From assembly GCA_963746265.1 (NCBI GenBank), contig CAVVAM010000002.1, forward strand, positions 124,001 through 188,000: a stretch of DNA of 64,000 bases. Reading direction: 5' to 3'. The notes beneath the pieces were generated by a model. That model was not told where the DNA came from. It ran no database searches and worked only from the letters and a program-made list of their open reading frames with translations. Shown here piece after piece: positions 8,911-17,584 of the stretch (positions are counted from its first letter, which is position 1; the number at the start of each line of letters is the position of its first letter). This DNA comes from Ilumatobacter sp963746265 (GTDB lineage: Bacteria; Actinomycetota; Acidimicrobiia; Acidimicrobiales; Ilumatobacteraceae). Both the position numbers and the translations under genes were made by a program.

Positions 8911-10577
8911 CCGCCGGAGCCGAACCGGGCGAGCGCCCGCTGGACGACGTTGGGTCGGGCCTCGATCGGAGGAGCACCGGAGCGTGTCGGCCGTTCCAGC
9001 CAATCGGCCCGCTTCGGGGCGAGATTGACGTTGTAGTACGGGTCGTGGTTGATCTCGTGATGCCAGCGTTCGTCGATGAACTCGTACTCGCCATCGGCGA
9101 GCCGAGGCAGACGTGTCCTGCTCTCGAAGTGGTACCACGTGGCCCACGGGGTCCAGACGATGCGGTGGCCCAGCGCACGCAGCTTGAGACAGAAGTCGAC
9201 GTCGTTGAAGTTCAGCGGGAGGCCTTCGGGGAAGCCGCCGACCTCTTCGAACGCAGATCGCTTCACGACCGCTGCCGCTGCCGTGACGCCGCTGCACTCG
9301 CGTTCGACGGCGAGCGGACGCAACGGCCACGGACCGGGCGAATCCCCTCGCCAACCCAGGCAGACGTGCATCAGATCGTGGTGGTACACGTGACCACCGT
9401 GCTGCAACGTGCCGTCGGCGAACAGCAACTTGGCACCCGCCATGGCGACCCCGTCGGCCGCCACGTGAGCGACGAGCGTGGCAATACCGGTCGGATCGAT
9501 CAACTCGGTGTCGTCGTTGAGCAGGAGGAGCAGGTCGCCGTGGGCGTGGATCACCCCGATGTTCATCTTCTCCGAGAAGTTGAACGCCGGCCGGTCGTAC
9601 TCGACCAGCGTCAATCGGTCACCTGCGATCCGGGTGAGCGCATCGAGGACCGGCTGCGGCGTCACGCTGTCGTACACCACGACGAACTCGAGTCGCTGGT
9701 ACGTCGACCGCTCGACGATGCTCCGAACGGCATCGACGACGAACACACGTGACGTCCCCCAGACTCGACCCGCCGTTCCACGCGTCGGGATCACCACACT
9801 GACCAGCGGTTCGTCGTTCAAGTGTCGGATCACGCGATAGCACCCGTCCTGGGCCGTGAGCTCGACGGTGGCATCGATCCCGACCCGCCGGCAGTGATCG
9901 GCGACGGCACGGACGCCGGCCTCGAACGCCCATCGTTTGTTGTCGCTGTTCGAGGTGACACTCGCCGGCGATTGCCGCCAGTGGTACAGCACGAGGGGCA
10001 CGTGGGCGACACGTCGCGCCCGCTCGGTGAGCCGGAGCACGAGATCGTGGTCCTGCGCGCCGTCGTATCCCGGGCGGAACCCTCCCACCTCGTCGACGAG
10101 CGCCCGGCGGGCGACCACGAAGTGCGTGATGTAGTTCTGGCTCCGGAGTCGCTCGGGCGAGAAGTCGGGTTTGTAGGACGGTGAGGCGTACCGCCCATCG
10201 GCGCGGAGCAGGTCGTGATCGCTGTAGGCCACGTCGACGTCGTCCGCGCATGCGGCGAGCATCGCGCCCAGCGCCAGGGGATCCAGCTCGTCATCGTGGT
10301 CGAGCAGGGCGACCCACTCCCCCGCCGCGGCCGCGAGTGCGTCGTTGCTCGCCGCCACGATGCCGCCGTTCTCGTCGCGGTCGATGACTCGAACGCGTCC
10401 GTCGGCGGCCGCCGCGGCGCGGAGCACCTCGATCACCCAGGGGCGCGTGGACGCGTCGTTGACGATGATGTGCTCCCAGTCGGCGAACTCCTGGTCCGCA
10501 ACCGAGCGCAAGCACGCCTCGAGGTGGTCTCGTTCGGGATCGAACACCGTGGTGAGCACGGAGATGCGAGGTGACAT
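8907..10577 (-). CDS. Bifunctional tandem family 2 glycosyltransferase
   Basis: A 556-residue protein with two GT-A domains in a row. Domain 1 (about 1-240) has ISVLTTVFDPE, HIIVNDAST, and the metal site ALLDHDDELD near 89. Domain 2 (about 250-500) has PLVSVVIPTRG, FNFSEKMNIGVIHAHGD, LLLNDDTELI near 352, and GGFPEGLPLNFNDVDFCLKL. Tandem GT2 proteins of this kind often add two sugars of a repeat unit in sequence. The gene overlaps the downstream GT4 gene by 4 bases and follows the small coiled-coil gene at 10587-10889 by 9 bases. It is cytoplasmic, and no membrane segments are visible. Confidence 0.88.
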   Translation of the reverse strand: MSPRISVLTTVFDPERDHLEACLRSVADQEFADWEHIIVNDASTRPWVIEVLRAAAAADGRVRVIDRDENGGIVAASNDALAAAAGEWVALLDHDDELDPLALGAMLAACADDVDVAYSDHDLLRADGRYASPSYKPDFSPERLRSQNYITHFVVARRALVDEVGGFRPGYDGAQDHDLVLRLTERARRVAHVPLVLYHWRQSPASVTSNSDNKRWAFEAGVRAVADHCRRVGIDATVELTAQDGCYRVIRHLNDEPLVSVVIPTRGTAGRVWGTSRVFVVDAVRSIVERSTYQRLEFVVVYDSVTPQPVLDALTRIAGDRLTLVEYDRPAFNFSEKMNIGVIHAHGDLLLLLNDDTELIDPTGIATLVAHVAADGVAMAGAKLLFADGTLQHGGHVYHHDLMHVCLGWRGDSPGPWPLRPLAVERECSGVTAAAAVVKRSAFEEVGGFPEGLPLNFNDVDFCLKLRALGHRIVWTPWATWYHFESRTRLPRLADGEYEFIDERWHHEINHDPYYNVNLAPKRADWLERPTRSGAPPIEARPNVVQRALARFGSGG

Positions 10578-10586
10578 CGGATCAGC

Positions 10587-10889
10587 TCACAGCAGGCGGG
10601 TCCGCACCGTGCGGCTGATCCGCCGGCGACCTGACCGCAAGGTGTTGTACACGATCTGTTGGAAATGCTCCTGATCCTGCTGTGCGCGGGCGAGGGCGAC
10701 GTTGAGTTCGGCGACCTGTCCGCGGAGCCCACCCAGCGCCGCCTCGGCACCCCGCACCGCGTCTCGAGCGGCGAGCAGTTCGTGGCGGAGGTCGGCGTAG
10801 CTCTGTTCGGAGGGCCCCACGAGCTCGCGCAGCCGATCGATCTCGGCGCGGAGAGCTCCTGGGTCGTCGTCGGTCGGGTTCCCAGACAT
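10587..10889 (-). CDS. Small coiled-coil protein with basic tail
   Basis: A 100-residue protein with no known domain. Residues 13-75 are strongly helical with heptad spacing (ALRAEIDRLRELVG, AEAALGGLRGQVAELNVALA). The C terminus is basic (LRSGRRRISRTVRTRLL), like the tail of the methyltransferase encoded at 4630-5551. ATG 10889 is chosen because the frame upstream of it has no coding character. The gene lies 9 bases upstream of the tandem glycosyltransferase and probably shares its transcript. Possible roles are membrane-surface tethering of glycosyltransferases or a length ruler; both are inference. Confidence 0.7.
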   Translation of the reverse strand: MSGNPTDDDPGALRAEIDRLRELVGPSEQSYADLRHELLAARDAVRGAEAALGGLRGQVAELNVALARAQQDQEHFQQIVYNTLRSGRRRISRTVRTRLL

Positions 10890-10955
10890 CGCCGGTGAGT
10901 GTACCGGTGCACCTCGCGCCGCTGGAGCCTGCGGCACCGCGACGGCCCTGGTCAG

Positions 10956-10961
10956 TAGCCT
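10956..10961 (+). promoter_or_regulatory. Putative -10 box, leaderless layout
   Basis: TAGCCT ends 6 bases before the ATG at 10968. No Shine-Dalgarno sequence separates them, so a transcript starting at the ATG is likely. Confidence 0.45.
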
Positions 10962-10967
10962 GGACGG

Positions 10968-12552
10968 ATGCCCGGCACCGAGACGGTCGATGCGCCCGCG
11001 ATCAGCGTCGTCGATGCCCGATCGATCCTCGTCGCCGTCGGCGCACTGATGTTGTGTTGGATGCTGCTGATGCCGCCGGGCTCCGGGCCCGACGAACCGG
11101 GCCATCTCGTGCGCGCCGGCGCGGTGGTGCGGGGCGACCTCGGCAACCAGAACTTCTACCCACTGCCCGACCGGTACCAGGTGCCCGAACCGGGGTGCTA
11201 CGCGTTCCAGCCCACGGTGGCGGTCACGTGCACCGCGGTGCCCGCTCACTCGGGCGCGACGCTCGATCTGCCGACGAACGCCGGGCCGTATCCGATCTGG
11301 GGCCACGGCGTGTTCGGAGTGTTGACACTCCTCCCGGGGCCCGATCCGATCTGGTGGGCACGCATCGGCGGCATCCTGTTCGCAGCCGTGCTCGTCGGAT
11401 CGGCGCTCGCCCGCGCCGCAGCCGACCGCCGGCTCACGGCAGCCGGACTGCTCCTCGGACTGACCCCGATGGCGTGGTCGACGTTCGGGACCGTGAACCC
11501 GTCGTCGATGGTGATCGCGGGCGCGGTCGCCGTCTGGATCGGACTCCTCACGGCGCGGAACGACGACGGGAGCATCTCCGTCCTCGACCCCGGATGGCTG
11601 ACGGCGGTGGGGTGGGCCGCGCTCGGTGCTGCCCCGGCGTGACGGGCTGGTGTGGGCGAGCATCACCCTCGTCGTCGCGCTCGCAGCGACGCGACACACG
11701 ACGCCGTCGTGGTGGCGCACCCTGAGCAGGGGCCAACAAGTCGTCATCGTCGGATCGGCGCTCGTCACGATGGTCTGGGGAGCCCTGAGCGACTCGCGGT
11801 CGACCCAGATGGTGGTTCTCGCACCGGTGCTCGTCGCAGCCGCCGAAGCGTGGCGCTGGTGGTGGCGCCGACCGACGCAGACGACCGCGACCCGTTGGGG
11901 CAGCGGTGCATTCCTCGTCCTCGCCGGCATCGCCGCGACCGTTGTCCTGATCGCCACCCGACCGGGGGGATGGGACACCGATCTGGCCATCGACGTCGTC
12001 ATGCAGACCGACGAGAACCTGGTCGAGGCGATCGGCGTGCTGGGGTGGCTCGACACGGTGGTGCCCCTCGGTGTCGTGTACCTCTGGCTGGTCGCGATCG
12101 GGATCCTGGTCGGCGCAGCCCTGCTCGCCGACGCACGCGACGGATTGATCTGGGCCGGTGTCCTGACGGCAGCGATGGCGCTCACGTCATGGGTGCTCGA
12201 ACTCGTCCACGGCAACACCTCGGGTCTCTACTGGCAGGGCCGCTATTCGATCCCGCTGCTGGTCGGCGTGCCCCTCCTCCTCGCGCACTCCCTCACGATC
12301 CGACGTGACCGCATGGACGTCATCGGTCGCGTCGTCGGCGTCGTCGCGCTCGTCGTCGTCAACGTCGCCGCCTGGGCGGCGGCACGGCGATTCGGGGTCG
12401 GCACATCCGGATCGCTGCTCCCCTGGCGATGGGACACCCCGATCCAACCGGTTCCCCCGCTGCTCCTGCTCGTCGCCCACGCCGCGGCGTCCGTCTGGGT
12501 CGTCACGCTGGTGTGGCCCGGAGGACGACACGCTGCGTCGAACGAGGGATAG
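10968..12552 (+). pseudogene. DUF2142-like polytopic membrane protein, one frameshift
   Basis: The first frame (10968-11642) starts after a TAGCCT box and gives a transmembrane helix, then PPGSGPDEPGHLVRAGAVV, the DUF2142 signature PDE-x-x-H, and further helices. It meets a stop just after AALGAAPA. Homology continues in a second frame from about 11626 (LPRRDGLVWASI) with several more helices and a late GLYWQGRYSIPLL, also typical of DUF2142. One inserted base near 11625 (CGGTG for CGTG would restore LVLPRRDG) explains the break. The protein would be about 527 residues, with 10 or more membrane segments. DUF2142 proteins accompany surface-polysaccharide genes and are suspected glycosyltransferases or transporters. 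The frameshift may be an error. Confidence 0.72.
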
Positions 12553-12555
12553 TCT
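12550..12555 (+). promoter_or_regulatory. Putative -10 box of wzt-like gene, leaderless layout
   Basis: TAGTCT overlaps the stop codon of the preceding gene and ends 7 bases before the ATG at 12563. This is the same spacing as at the other leaderless starts in the window. Confidence 0.42.
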
Positions 12556-12562
12556 CACCGCG

Positions 12563-13771
12563 ATGTCCTCCCCGTCGACGCATGGCGACCCGGTGGTCCG
12601 CGTCTCGCACCTGTCCAAGCGCTTCCGGCTGTTCCACGAACGAAACCAGTCGCTCAAGCAGTCGCTGCTCAAGCGGCGACGCAGCTCGTACGAGGACTTC
12701 TGGGCGCTCCGGAACATCAGCTTCGACGTCATGGAAGGCGAGACGTTCGGGATCATCGGCCACAACGGCAGCGGCAAGTCGACGCTCTTGAAGTGCCTGA
12801 CCAAGATCCTCCAGCCCGACGAGGGATCGGTCTCGGTGCGTGGATCGATCTCCGCGCTACTCGAGCTCGGGGCCGGCTTCCACCCGGAGCTGAGTGGCCG
12901 CGAGAACGTCTATCTCAACGCCGCCATCCTGGGCGTGTCGCGCCGCCACGTCGACGAACGCTTCGAGGAGATCGTCGACTTCTCCGGGCTCGAGCAGTTC
13001 ATCGACACCCCGGTGAAGAATTACTCGTCAGGCATGTTCGTGCGCCTCGGGTTCGCCGTCGCCGTCAACGTCGATCCCGACGTGCTGATCATCGACGAGG
13101 TCCTCGCCGTGGGCGACGCCGACTTCCAGGCCAAGTGCGGCGACAAGATCGCTGATTTCCGCGACCGCGGCAAGACGATCGTGCTGGTCACGCACGGCAT
13201 GTCCGACGTGGTGCGGCTGTGCCGACGGGCGGCATGGATCGATCACGGCAACCTACGCATGATCGGACCGCCGCAGCAGATCACCGATGCGTACATGCGC
13301 ACGACCCACGAGGGTCGGTCGGTGCAGTACCTCGAGGGTCTGCGCTGGGGCAGCGGCGAGGTCCGGGTGGCGGCCGTGGAGATCCTCGGTGCCGACGGGC
13401 AGCCGGTCGATTTCGCCCGTTCCGGTGAACCACACTCGATCCAGCTCGTGCTGACGGCCGATCAGCCGGTGATCGCTCCGGAGGTGGTGATCTCGATCTA
13501 CGATCAGAACGCCACGCTCGTGTCGGAGGTCAGCACGCGGACTCGCGACGCGTTCATCGATCAGGTCCACGGCGAACGCACGATCGCGTTCGAGCTCGAC
13601 ACGCTGCCACTCACCGAGGGCACCTACGAGATGAGCTGCTCGGTCGTCGACGAGTCCGGCCAGCGCGAGTACGACGTGCGCAGCCGCTTCGTCAAGTTCG
13701 ACGTGCTCAAGGGTGACTCGGGTGACGAGGGCCTGGTGACGCTCGGCGGCACCTGGAACGTCAACGCCTGA
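12563..13771 (+). CDS. Wzt-type polysaccharide ABC exporter ATPase with C-terminal glycan-binding domain
   Basis: A 402-residue protein. The nucleotide-binding domain (about 1-245) has a Walker A in GIIGHNGSGKSTLLK near 65-79, the signature YSSGMFVRLGFA, a Walker B VLIIDEVLAVGDADF, and the switch His in VTHGMS. Residues about 260-402 form a beta-rich domain, as in Wzt proteins that recognise the finished, capped O-antigen chain before export. Known Wzt/Wzm systems move undecaprenyl-diphosphate-linked polymers across the inner membrane. The permease gene (13778-14593) is convergent, 6 bases away, not in the same operon as is usual. A TAGTCT box precedes the ATG. Confidence 0.9.
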   Translation: MSSPSTHGDPVVRVSHLSKRFRLFHERNQSLKQSLLKRRRSSYEDFWALRNISFDVMEGETFGIIGHNGSGKSTLLKCLTKILQPDEGSVSVRGSISALLELGAGFHPELSGRENVYLNAAILGVSRRHVDERFEEIVDFSGLEQFIDTPVKNYSSGMFVRLGFAVAVNVDPDVLIIDEVLAVGDADFQAKCGDKIADFRDRGKTIVLVTHGMSDVVRLCRRAAWIDHGNLRMIGPPQQITDAYMRTTHEGRSVQYLEGLRWGSGEVRVAAVEILGADGQPVDFARSGEPHSIQLVLTADQPVIAPEVVISIYDQNATLVSEVSTRTRDAFIDQVHGERTIAFELDTLPLTEGTYEMSCSVVDESGQREYDVRSRFVKFDVLKGDSGDEGLVTLGGTWNVNA

Positions 13772-13777
13772 GCGGCG

Positions 13778-14593
13778 TCAGAGTTCCTCGGCGAACCGTC
13801 CTTCGAGCCGGTCGAACAGCCACCAACCCACTGCGAGAGCGACGAACGCGTAGCCTGCGAGCAGGCCGTAGTCGATCAGCCGTGGCATCCGGAGGTCGTA
13901 GAGAAGGTTGCGGTAGATCCTGACGACCACGGCCATCGGCAGGTCGTTGTAGATCCGTACCAGTGTCGGGTAGCCGGCCAGCTCCTGCTCGACGAGCTCG
14001 GGGGTGTACACGATCGGCGTGGAGAAGAACCATGCCTGCACGACGATGCCCCACAGGTAGGTCATGTCGCGGAAGTACACGTTGGCAGCCGCCAATCCGA
14101 GCCCGAATCCGGTCGCGAAGATCGCGAGCAGGAACGTCGTCAGGACGACCAGCGGCAGCCAGGGCAGCACCATGTTGCCGAACACGATCAACGCGGCGCT
14201 CAGCACCGTGAGCTCGACAGCCAGCGTGAACAGGCCCGCGACGATCGTCGCGATGACGAGGTGTTCGCGCGGGAACGCCACCTTGCGCACCAGCGCTCCG
14301 TTGTTGACGACGCTCCCCATCGCCTCGGTCACCGAGACGTTGAAGAACGTCCAGGGCAGCAACCCGCACAGCAGGTAGAACGCATACGAGCTCAAGCCGC
14401 TCGGGTCACCGGGAGCGGGGTTCGCGTCGAGCACGATCGAGAACGCGAACGTGTAGACGATCATGAAGGCGATCGGGTTGAGGAGCGACCATCCCCAGCC
14501 GAGCAGGCTGCGCTTGTATCGGCCGCGCAGCTCGCGCAGCGTCAGGTTCCAGAGCAGCTCGCGGCGCGCGATCAATTCACTCGCCGATGACAT
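13778..14593 (-). CDS. Wzm-type polysaccharide ABC exporter permease
   Basis: A 271-residue ABC-2 type permease with six predicted membrane helices. The cytoplasmic N-terminal helix reads RRELLWNLTLRELRGRYKRS, followed by LLGWGWSLLNPIAFMIVYTF, LLCGLLPWTFF, and NVYFRDMTYLWGIVVQAWFF. The motif RDMTYLW before the fifth helix is typical of Wzm/TagG/RfbA permeases. It presumably pairs with the ATPase at 12563-13771, whose gene converges on it. The protein sits in the cytoplasmic membrane. Divergent transcription from the glycosyltransferase at 14660 leaves a 66-bp promoter region. Confidence 0.9.
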   Translation of the reverse strand: MSSASELIARRELLWNLTLRELRGRYKRSLLGWGWSLLNPIAFMIVYTFAFSIVLDANPAPGDPSGLSSYAFYLLCGLLPWTFFNVSVTEAMGSVVNNGALVRKVAFPREHLVIATIVAGLFTLAVELTVLSAALIVFGNMVLPWLPLVVLTTFLLAIFATGFGLGLAAANVYFRDMTYLWGIVVQAWFFSTPIVYTPELVEQELAGYPTLVRIYNDLPMAVVVRIYRNLLYDLRMPRLIDYGLLAGYAFVALAVGWWLFDRLEGRFAEEL

Positions 14594-14646
14594 GGACCGG
14601 GAGCGTAGTGCGACTCACCCCGCGACCGGCCGGGTTCCATCACCGC

Positions 14647-14652
14647 TAGCCT
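14647..14652 (+). promoter_or_regulatory. Putative -10 box, leaderless layout
   Basis: TAGCCT ends 7 bases before the GTG start at 14660, within the 66-bp divergent spacer. Confidence 0.42.
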
Positions 14653-14659
14653 CACGCCG

Positions 14660-15397
14660 GTGCCGGAGACGACCGACCGCTGCCTGACGGTGGTGATGCC
14701 CTGCTACGACGAGCGGGCCACGATCTCCGCGATCGTCGACGTGGTGCTCGCCTCCCCCCTGGTCGGTGAGTTGATCATCGTCGACGACGGGTCCACCGAC
14801 GGAACCCGCGAGGTGCTCGGCGGACTGGACGACGACCGGGTGCAGGTGATCCTGCACGACCGCAACCGTGGCAAAGGAGCCGCCCTCCGCACCGCGTACG
14901 CCAACGCGACCCTCCCGTTCGTCATCGTGCAGGACGCCGATCTCGAGTACGACCCCGCGGAGTATCCCGTCATGATCGGCCCGCTGATCGACGGCAGGGC
15001 CGACGTCGTCTACGGATCACGGTTCATGGGGGCCCGGCCGCATCGCGTCCTCTACTACTGGCACTACGTCGGCAACAGAGTCCTGACGACGGCATCGAAC
15101 ATGATGACCAACCTCAACCTCACCGACATGGAGACCTGCTTCAAGGCGTTCCGGCGCGAGGTGATCCAGGGCATCGAGATCGAGGAGTCGCGGTTCGGCG
15201 TGGAGCCCGAGGTCACGGCCAAGATCGCTCGGCTCGATCTGGCCGTCTACGAGGTCGGGATCAGCTACGACGGCCGGACCTACGCCGACGGCAAGAAGAT
15301 CGGCTGGCGGGACGGGTTCCGGGCGCTGTTCTGCATCGTGGCGTACTCGCGCCCGGGCGAGGCGATCCGACTCAAGCGGCTGCTCCCGCGCCGTTGA
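14660..15397 (+). CDS. DPM1-like family 2 glycosyltransferase
   Basis: A 245-residue single-domain GT2 of the dolichol-phosphate mannosyltransferase type. It shows LTVVMPCYDERATISAIV, LIIVDDGSTDGTREVL, RNRGKGAALRTAYA, the metal motif VIVQDADLEYDPAEYPVMI, and DMETCFKAFRREVI. No C-terminal membrane helices are present, as in the short soluble class. Such enzymes charge polyprenyl phosphate with a hexose for use outside the membrane, or transfer sugar in the cytoplasm. The GTG at 14660 is supported by the TAGCCT box at the leaderless distance and by the start of the first strand. It is a monocistronic gene between divergent and convergent neighbours. Confidence 0.88.
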   Translation: MPETTDRCLTVVMPCYDERATISAIVDVVLASPLVGELIIVDDGSTDGTREVLGGLDDDRVQVILHDRNRGKGAALRTAYANATLPFVIVQDADLEYDPAEYPVMIGPLIDGRADVVYGSRFMGARPHRVLYYWHYVGNRVLTTASNMMTNLNLTDMETCFKAFRREVIQGIEIEESRFGVEPEVTAKIARLDLAVYEVGISYDGRTYADGKKIGWRDGFRALFCIVAYSRPGEAIRLKRLLPRR

Positions 15398-15405
15398 CAC
15401 CGACG

Positions 15406-17244
15406 TCAGGAGCCGGGCCAGGGCAGATCGGGGTGCAGCTCGCGGAGGTGCGCGGTCATCCGGTCGGCCACCAGATTCGTCGTGCTGATCATCGACTCGG
15501 CCTGCGTGCGGTAGCGGCCGAGCATCTGGGCGACGTGTACGCCGTACTCCCCTGCCGCGGCGAAACGGAGCCACAGTTCCCAGTCCTCCCACCCGAAGAC
15601 GAGCTCGTCACCGACGCGATAGCCGCCGTGACGCTCCCAGGCGTCGACCCGGATCATCGCCTGGGCATCGATGTAGTTGGCTTCGCACAGGCGCTCGACG
15701 TTCCACGCCATCGCGCTGCGCACGCCGGCGGACACACCGAATTCCTCGAGCGACGAGTAGGCGAACGACGCGGCAGGGTCGCGGTCGAGTGCCCGCGACA
15801 GGCGTGCCATCGCGTTGGGATACACGAGGTTGTCGGCGTCCATGACCATCACCCGATCGGCGCGGGCGTGCTCGAAGCCCAGGTTGCGGGCGGCCGGAAG
15901 ACCGCGGTTGATGTCGCTGCCCAGCAGCACGACGGGCACGTCGTCGTGCCGATCGACGAACCGTGCGACCGCGGCGCGACCGTCGTCGGTCGAGTGGTCG
16001 TCGACCACGATGATCTCGAAGTCCACGCCGGTCGATGCGACCAGCGAGTCCAGCGTCTGCCGGACGAGATGACCGTAGTTGTACAACGTCACCACCGCAC
16101 TGACGCGAGGCGACGCCGTCCCGTACGCGCCCGACCTGATCATCTCGACGTGGTCGTCGACCCCGTGGACGACGAGTGAACGCACCCGCTCGATCCGCCG
16201 CTGCAGCGCCGTCTCCGCGACCAGCGCCCGGTACAGCGCAGCTCTGATCGGCTGGTTCGGACGGAACGCCGGCAGCAGCGGGTGCTGTTGAGCGACGATC
16301 AGCTGACGGCGATACCTGGGCACGCGCCGACTCGTCTCCCTCGCGATCTCGACACGATCGAGCCGGTTCAGCAGCGGTGTGAGCGAGGCATGGAGCGAGT
16401 ACGAGGTCAGCACGGCCTTCCTGGCCGCCTCCCCGATCGCGCGGCACCGATCCGGATCGTCGAGGAGTCGGGCGACGACGCCCTCCAGGTCATCGGTCGC
16501 AACGAAGTGTTCGCCGTCGACGAACGGCTCCTGACCCGTGACCGGATCGGTCACGATGCAGCAGCCGTTCGCCATCGCCTCGACCATCCGGGCCCACTCG
16601 AAGTAACCCGGCTCGGTGTCGTCGCGATGGATGTTCAGCAGGATCCGGCTCCGAGCCAGCAGGCGGTACTTGTCGTCACCGAACACGAGGCCGGGTTCTC
16701 CCCGCCGGACGGGACGCGTGAACGAGAACAGACGCAAGTCGACGTCGCGATCCCACAGCATCGGCGCCATCCGGGCCAGACGTGCGGCGCGATGATCGGT
16801 CTTCCCGCCGAGGAAGACGAGGTCGAGGTCACGATCGACGGTCGGTGCCGCCATCGACGGTACGGCCCCGAGGCGCAGGTGCTCGGCCGTGACCCCGGCG
16901 GCGCGCAGGGCGGCCGCCCCGTGCGCATTGATGTCGAGCACCAACGGGCTCGTCCTGGCCGTGACCAGACCCAGCTCGAACCAGGGCGTTCCCGGCTGCT
17001 CGGTGCAGATCGGAACACTGATCCGAGCAGCCCGGTGGATCGTTCGGTCGTCGAAGTCCGACAGGAGATAGAACTCATGGGGCGCAACGACGAAGTTCAC
17101 GGCGGAGGCATCGTCCGGCGCCGAACCGTCGTCGACGAGGCGGGCGGCACGGCCGGCCTGGGTCGATGCTTCGACGACCCACTCCGCGATGTCGGTCATG
17201 AACGCGTTGCCGGAACCGGCCGCGAACACGTTGACGTCACGCAT
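15406..17244 (-). CDS. Fused glycosyltransferase: GT-B N-terminal domain plus GT2 C-terminal domain
   Basis: A 612-residue protein with two different folds. Residues about 1-300 resemble CgeB/glycosyl-transferase-1-type proteins (LDLVFLGGKTDHRAARLAR, ILLNIHRDDTEPGYFEWARM, VEAMANGCCIVTDPV, DDLEGVVARLLDDPDRCRAI). Residues about 380-600 are a GT2 domain (SAVVTLYNYGHLVRQTLDSL, IIVVDDHSTDDG, NRGLPAARNLGF, the metal site MVMDADNLVYP near 466, and ELVFGWEDWELWLRFA). A fusion can couple two sugar additions. The upstream coiled-coil gene ends 3 bases before its start. The order of the two reactions is not known. Confidence 0.87.
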   Translation of the reverse strand: MRDVNVFAAGSGNAFMTDIAEWVVEASTQAGRAARLVDDGSAPDDASAVNFVVAPHEFYLLSDFDDRTIHRAARISVPICTEQPGTPWFELGLVTARTSPLVLDINAHGAAALRAAGVTAEHLRLGAVPSMAAPTVDRDLDLVFLGGKTDHRAARLARMAPMLWDRDVDLRLFSFTRPVRRGEPGLVFGDDKYRLLARSRILLNIHRDDTEPGYFEWARMVEAMANGCCIVTDPVTGQEPFVDGEHFVATDDLEGVVARLLDDPDRCRAIGEAARKAVLTSYSLHASLTPLLNRLDRVEIARETSRRVPRYRRQLIVAQQHPLLPAFRPNQPIRAALYRALVAETALQRRIERVRSLVVHGVDDHVEMIRSGAYGTASPRVSAVVTLYNYGHLVRQTLDSLVASTGVDFEIIVVDDHSTDDGRAAVARFVDRHDDVPVVLLGSDINRGLPAARNLGFEHARADRVMVMDADNLVYPNAMARLSRALDRDPAASFAYSSLEEFGVSAGVRSAMAWNVERLCEANYIDAQAMIRVDAWERHGGYRVGDELVFGWEDWELWLRFAAAGEYGVHVAQMLGRYRTQAESMISTTNLVADRMTAHLRELHPDLPWPGS

Positions 17245-17247
17245 CGG

Positions 17248-17526
17248 TCAGCGGGAGCGAACCCGTCGCAGCAGCTCGGACGGCGTCCTCGCCAGCTTCA
17301 GGACGACGCGTTTCGCGACGAGTGGGCGGTCCGGCGCATGGACGACGCTCGATGCCATCGCACGAACCAGGGCTCGGCGGCTGGTTGCCTCCGGCAACTC
17401 GGCCGCCAGGGCCCTGAGTTCGGCGCGTCGCTGCTCGGATTCCCGCTGGAGCTCGTCGAGGCGCGCCTCGACGGTCGCGACATCGACGGCGCCATCGTCG
17501 TTCGTCTCGACCTGGTCGGCGTGCAT
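17248..17526 (-). CDS. Small coiled-coil protein
   Basis: A 92-residue protein with no known domain. It has a helical, heptad-rich centre (VEARLDELQRESEQRRAELR) and a basic C terminus ending LLRRVRSR. ATG 17526 is taken as the start; the longer frame would overlap the divergent sugar-transferase gene. It is 3 bases upstream of the fused glycosyltransferase gene and is the third small coiled-coil protein placed next to a glycosyltransferase in this locus. Function unknown. Confidence 0.65.
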   Translation of the reverse strand: MHADQVETNDDGAVDVATVEARLDELQRESEQRRAELRALAAELPEATSRRALVRAMASSVVHAPDRPLVAKRVVLKLARTPSELLRRVRSR

Positions 17527-17584
17527 CGTCACGAGGCTACGGCGTTCGACCTCGGCCGGCGAGTACGATGCAGACAGATCGCCG

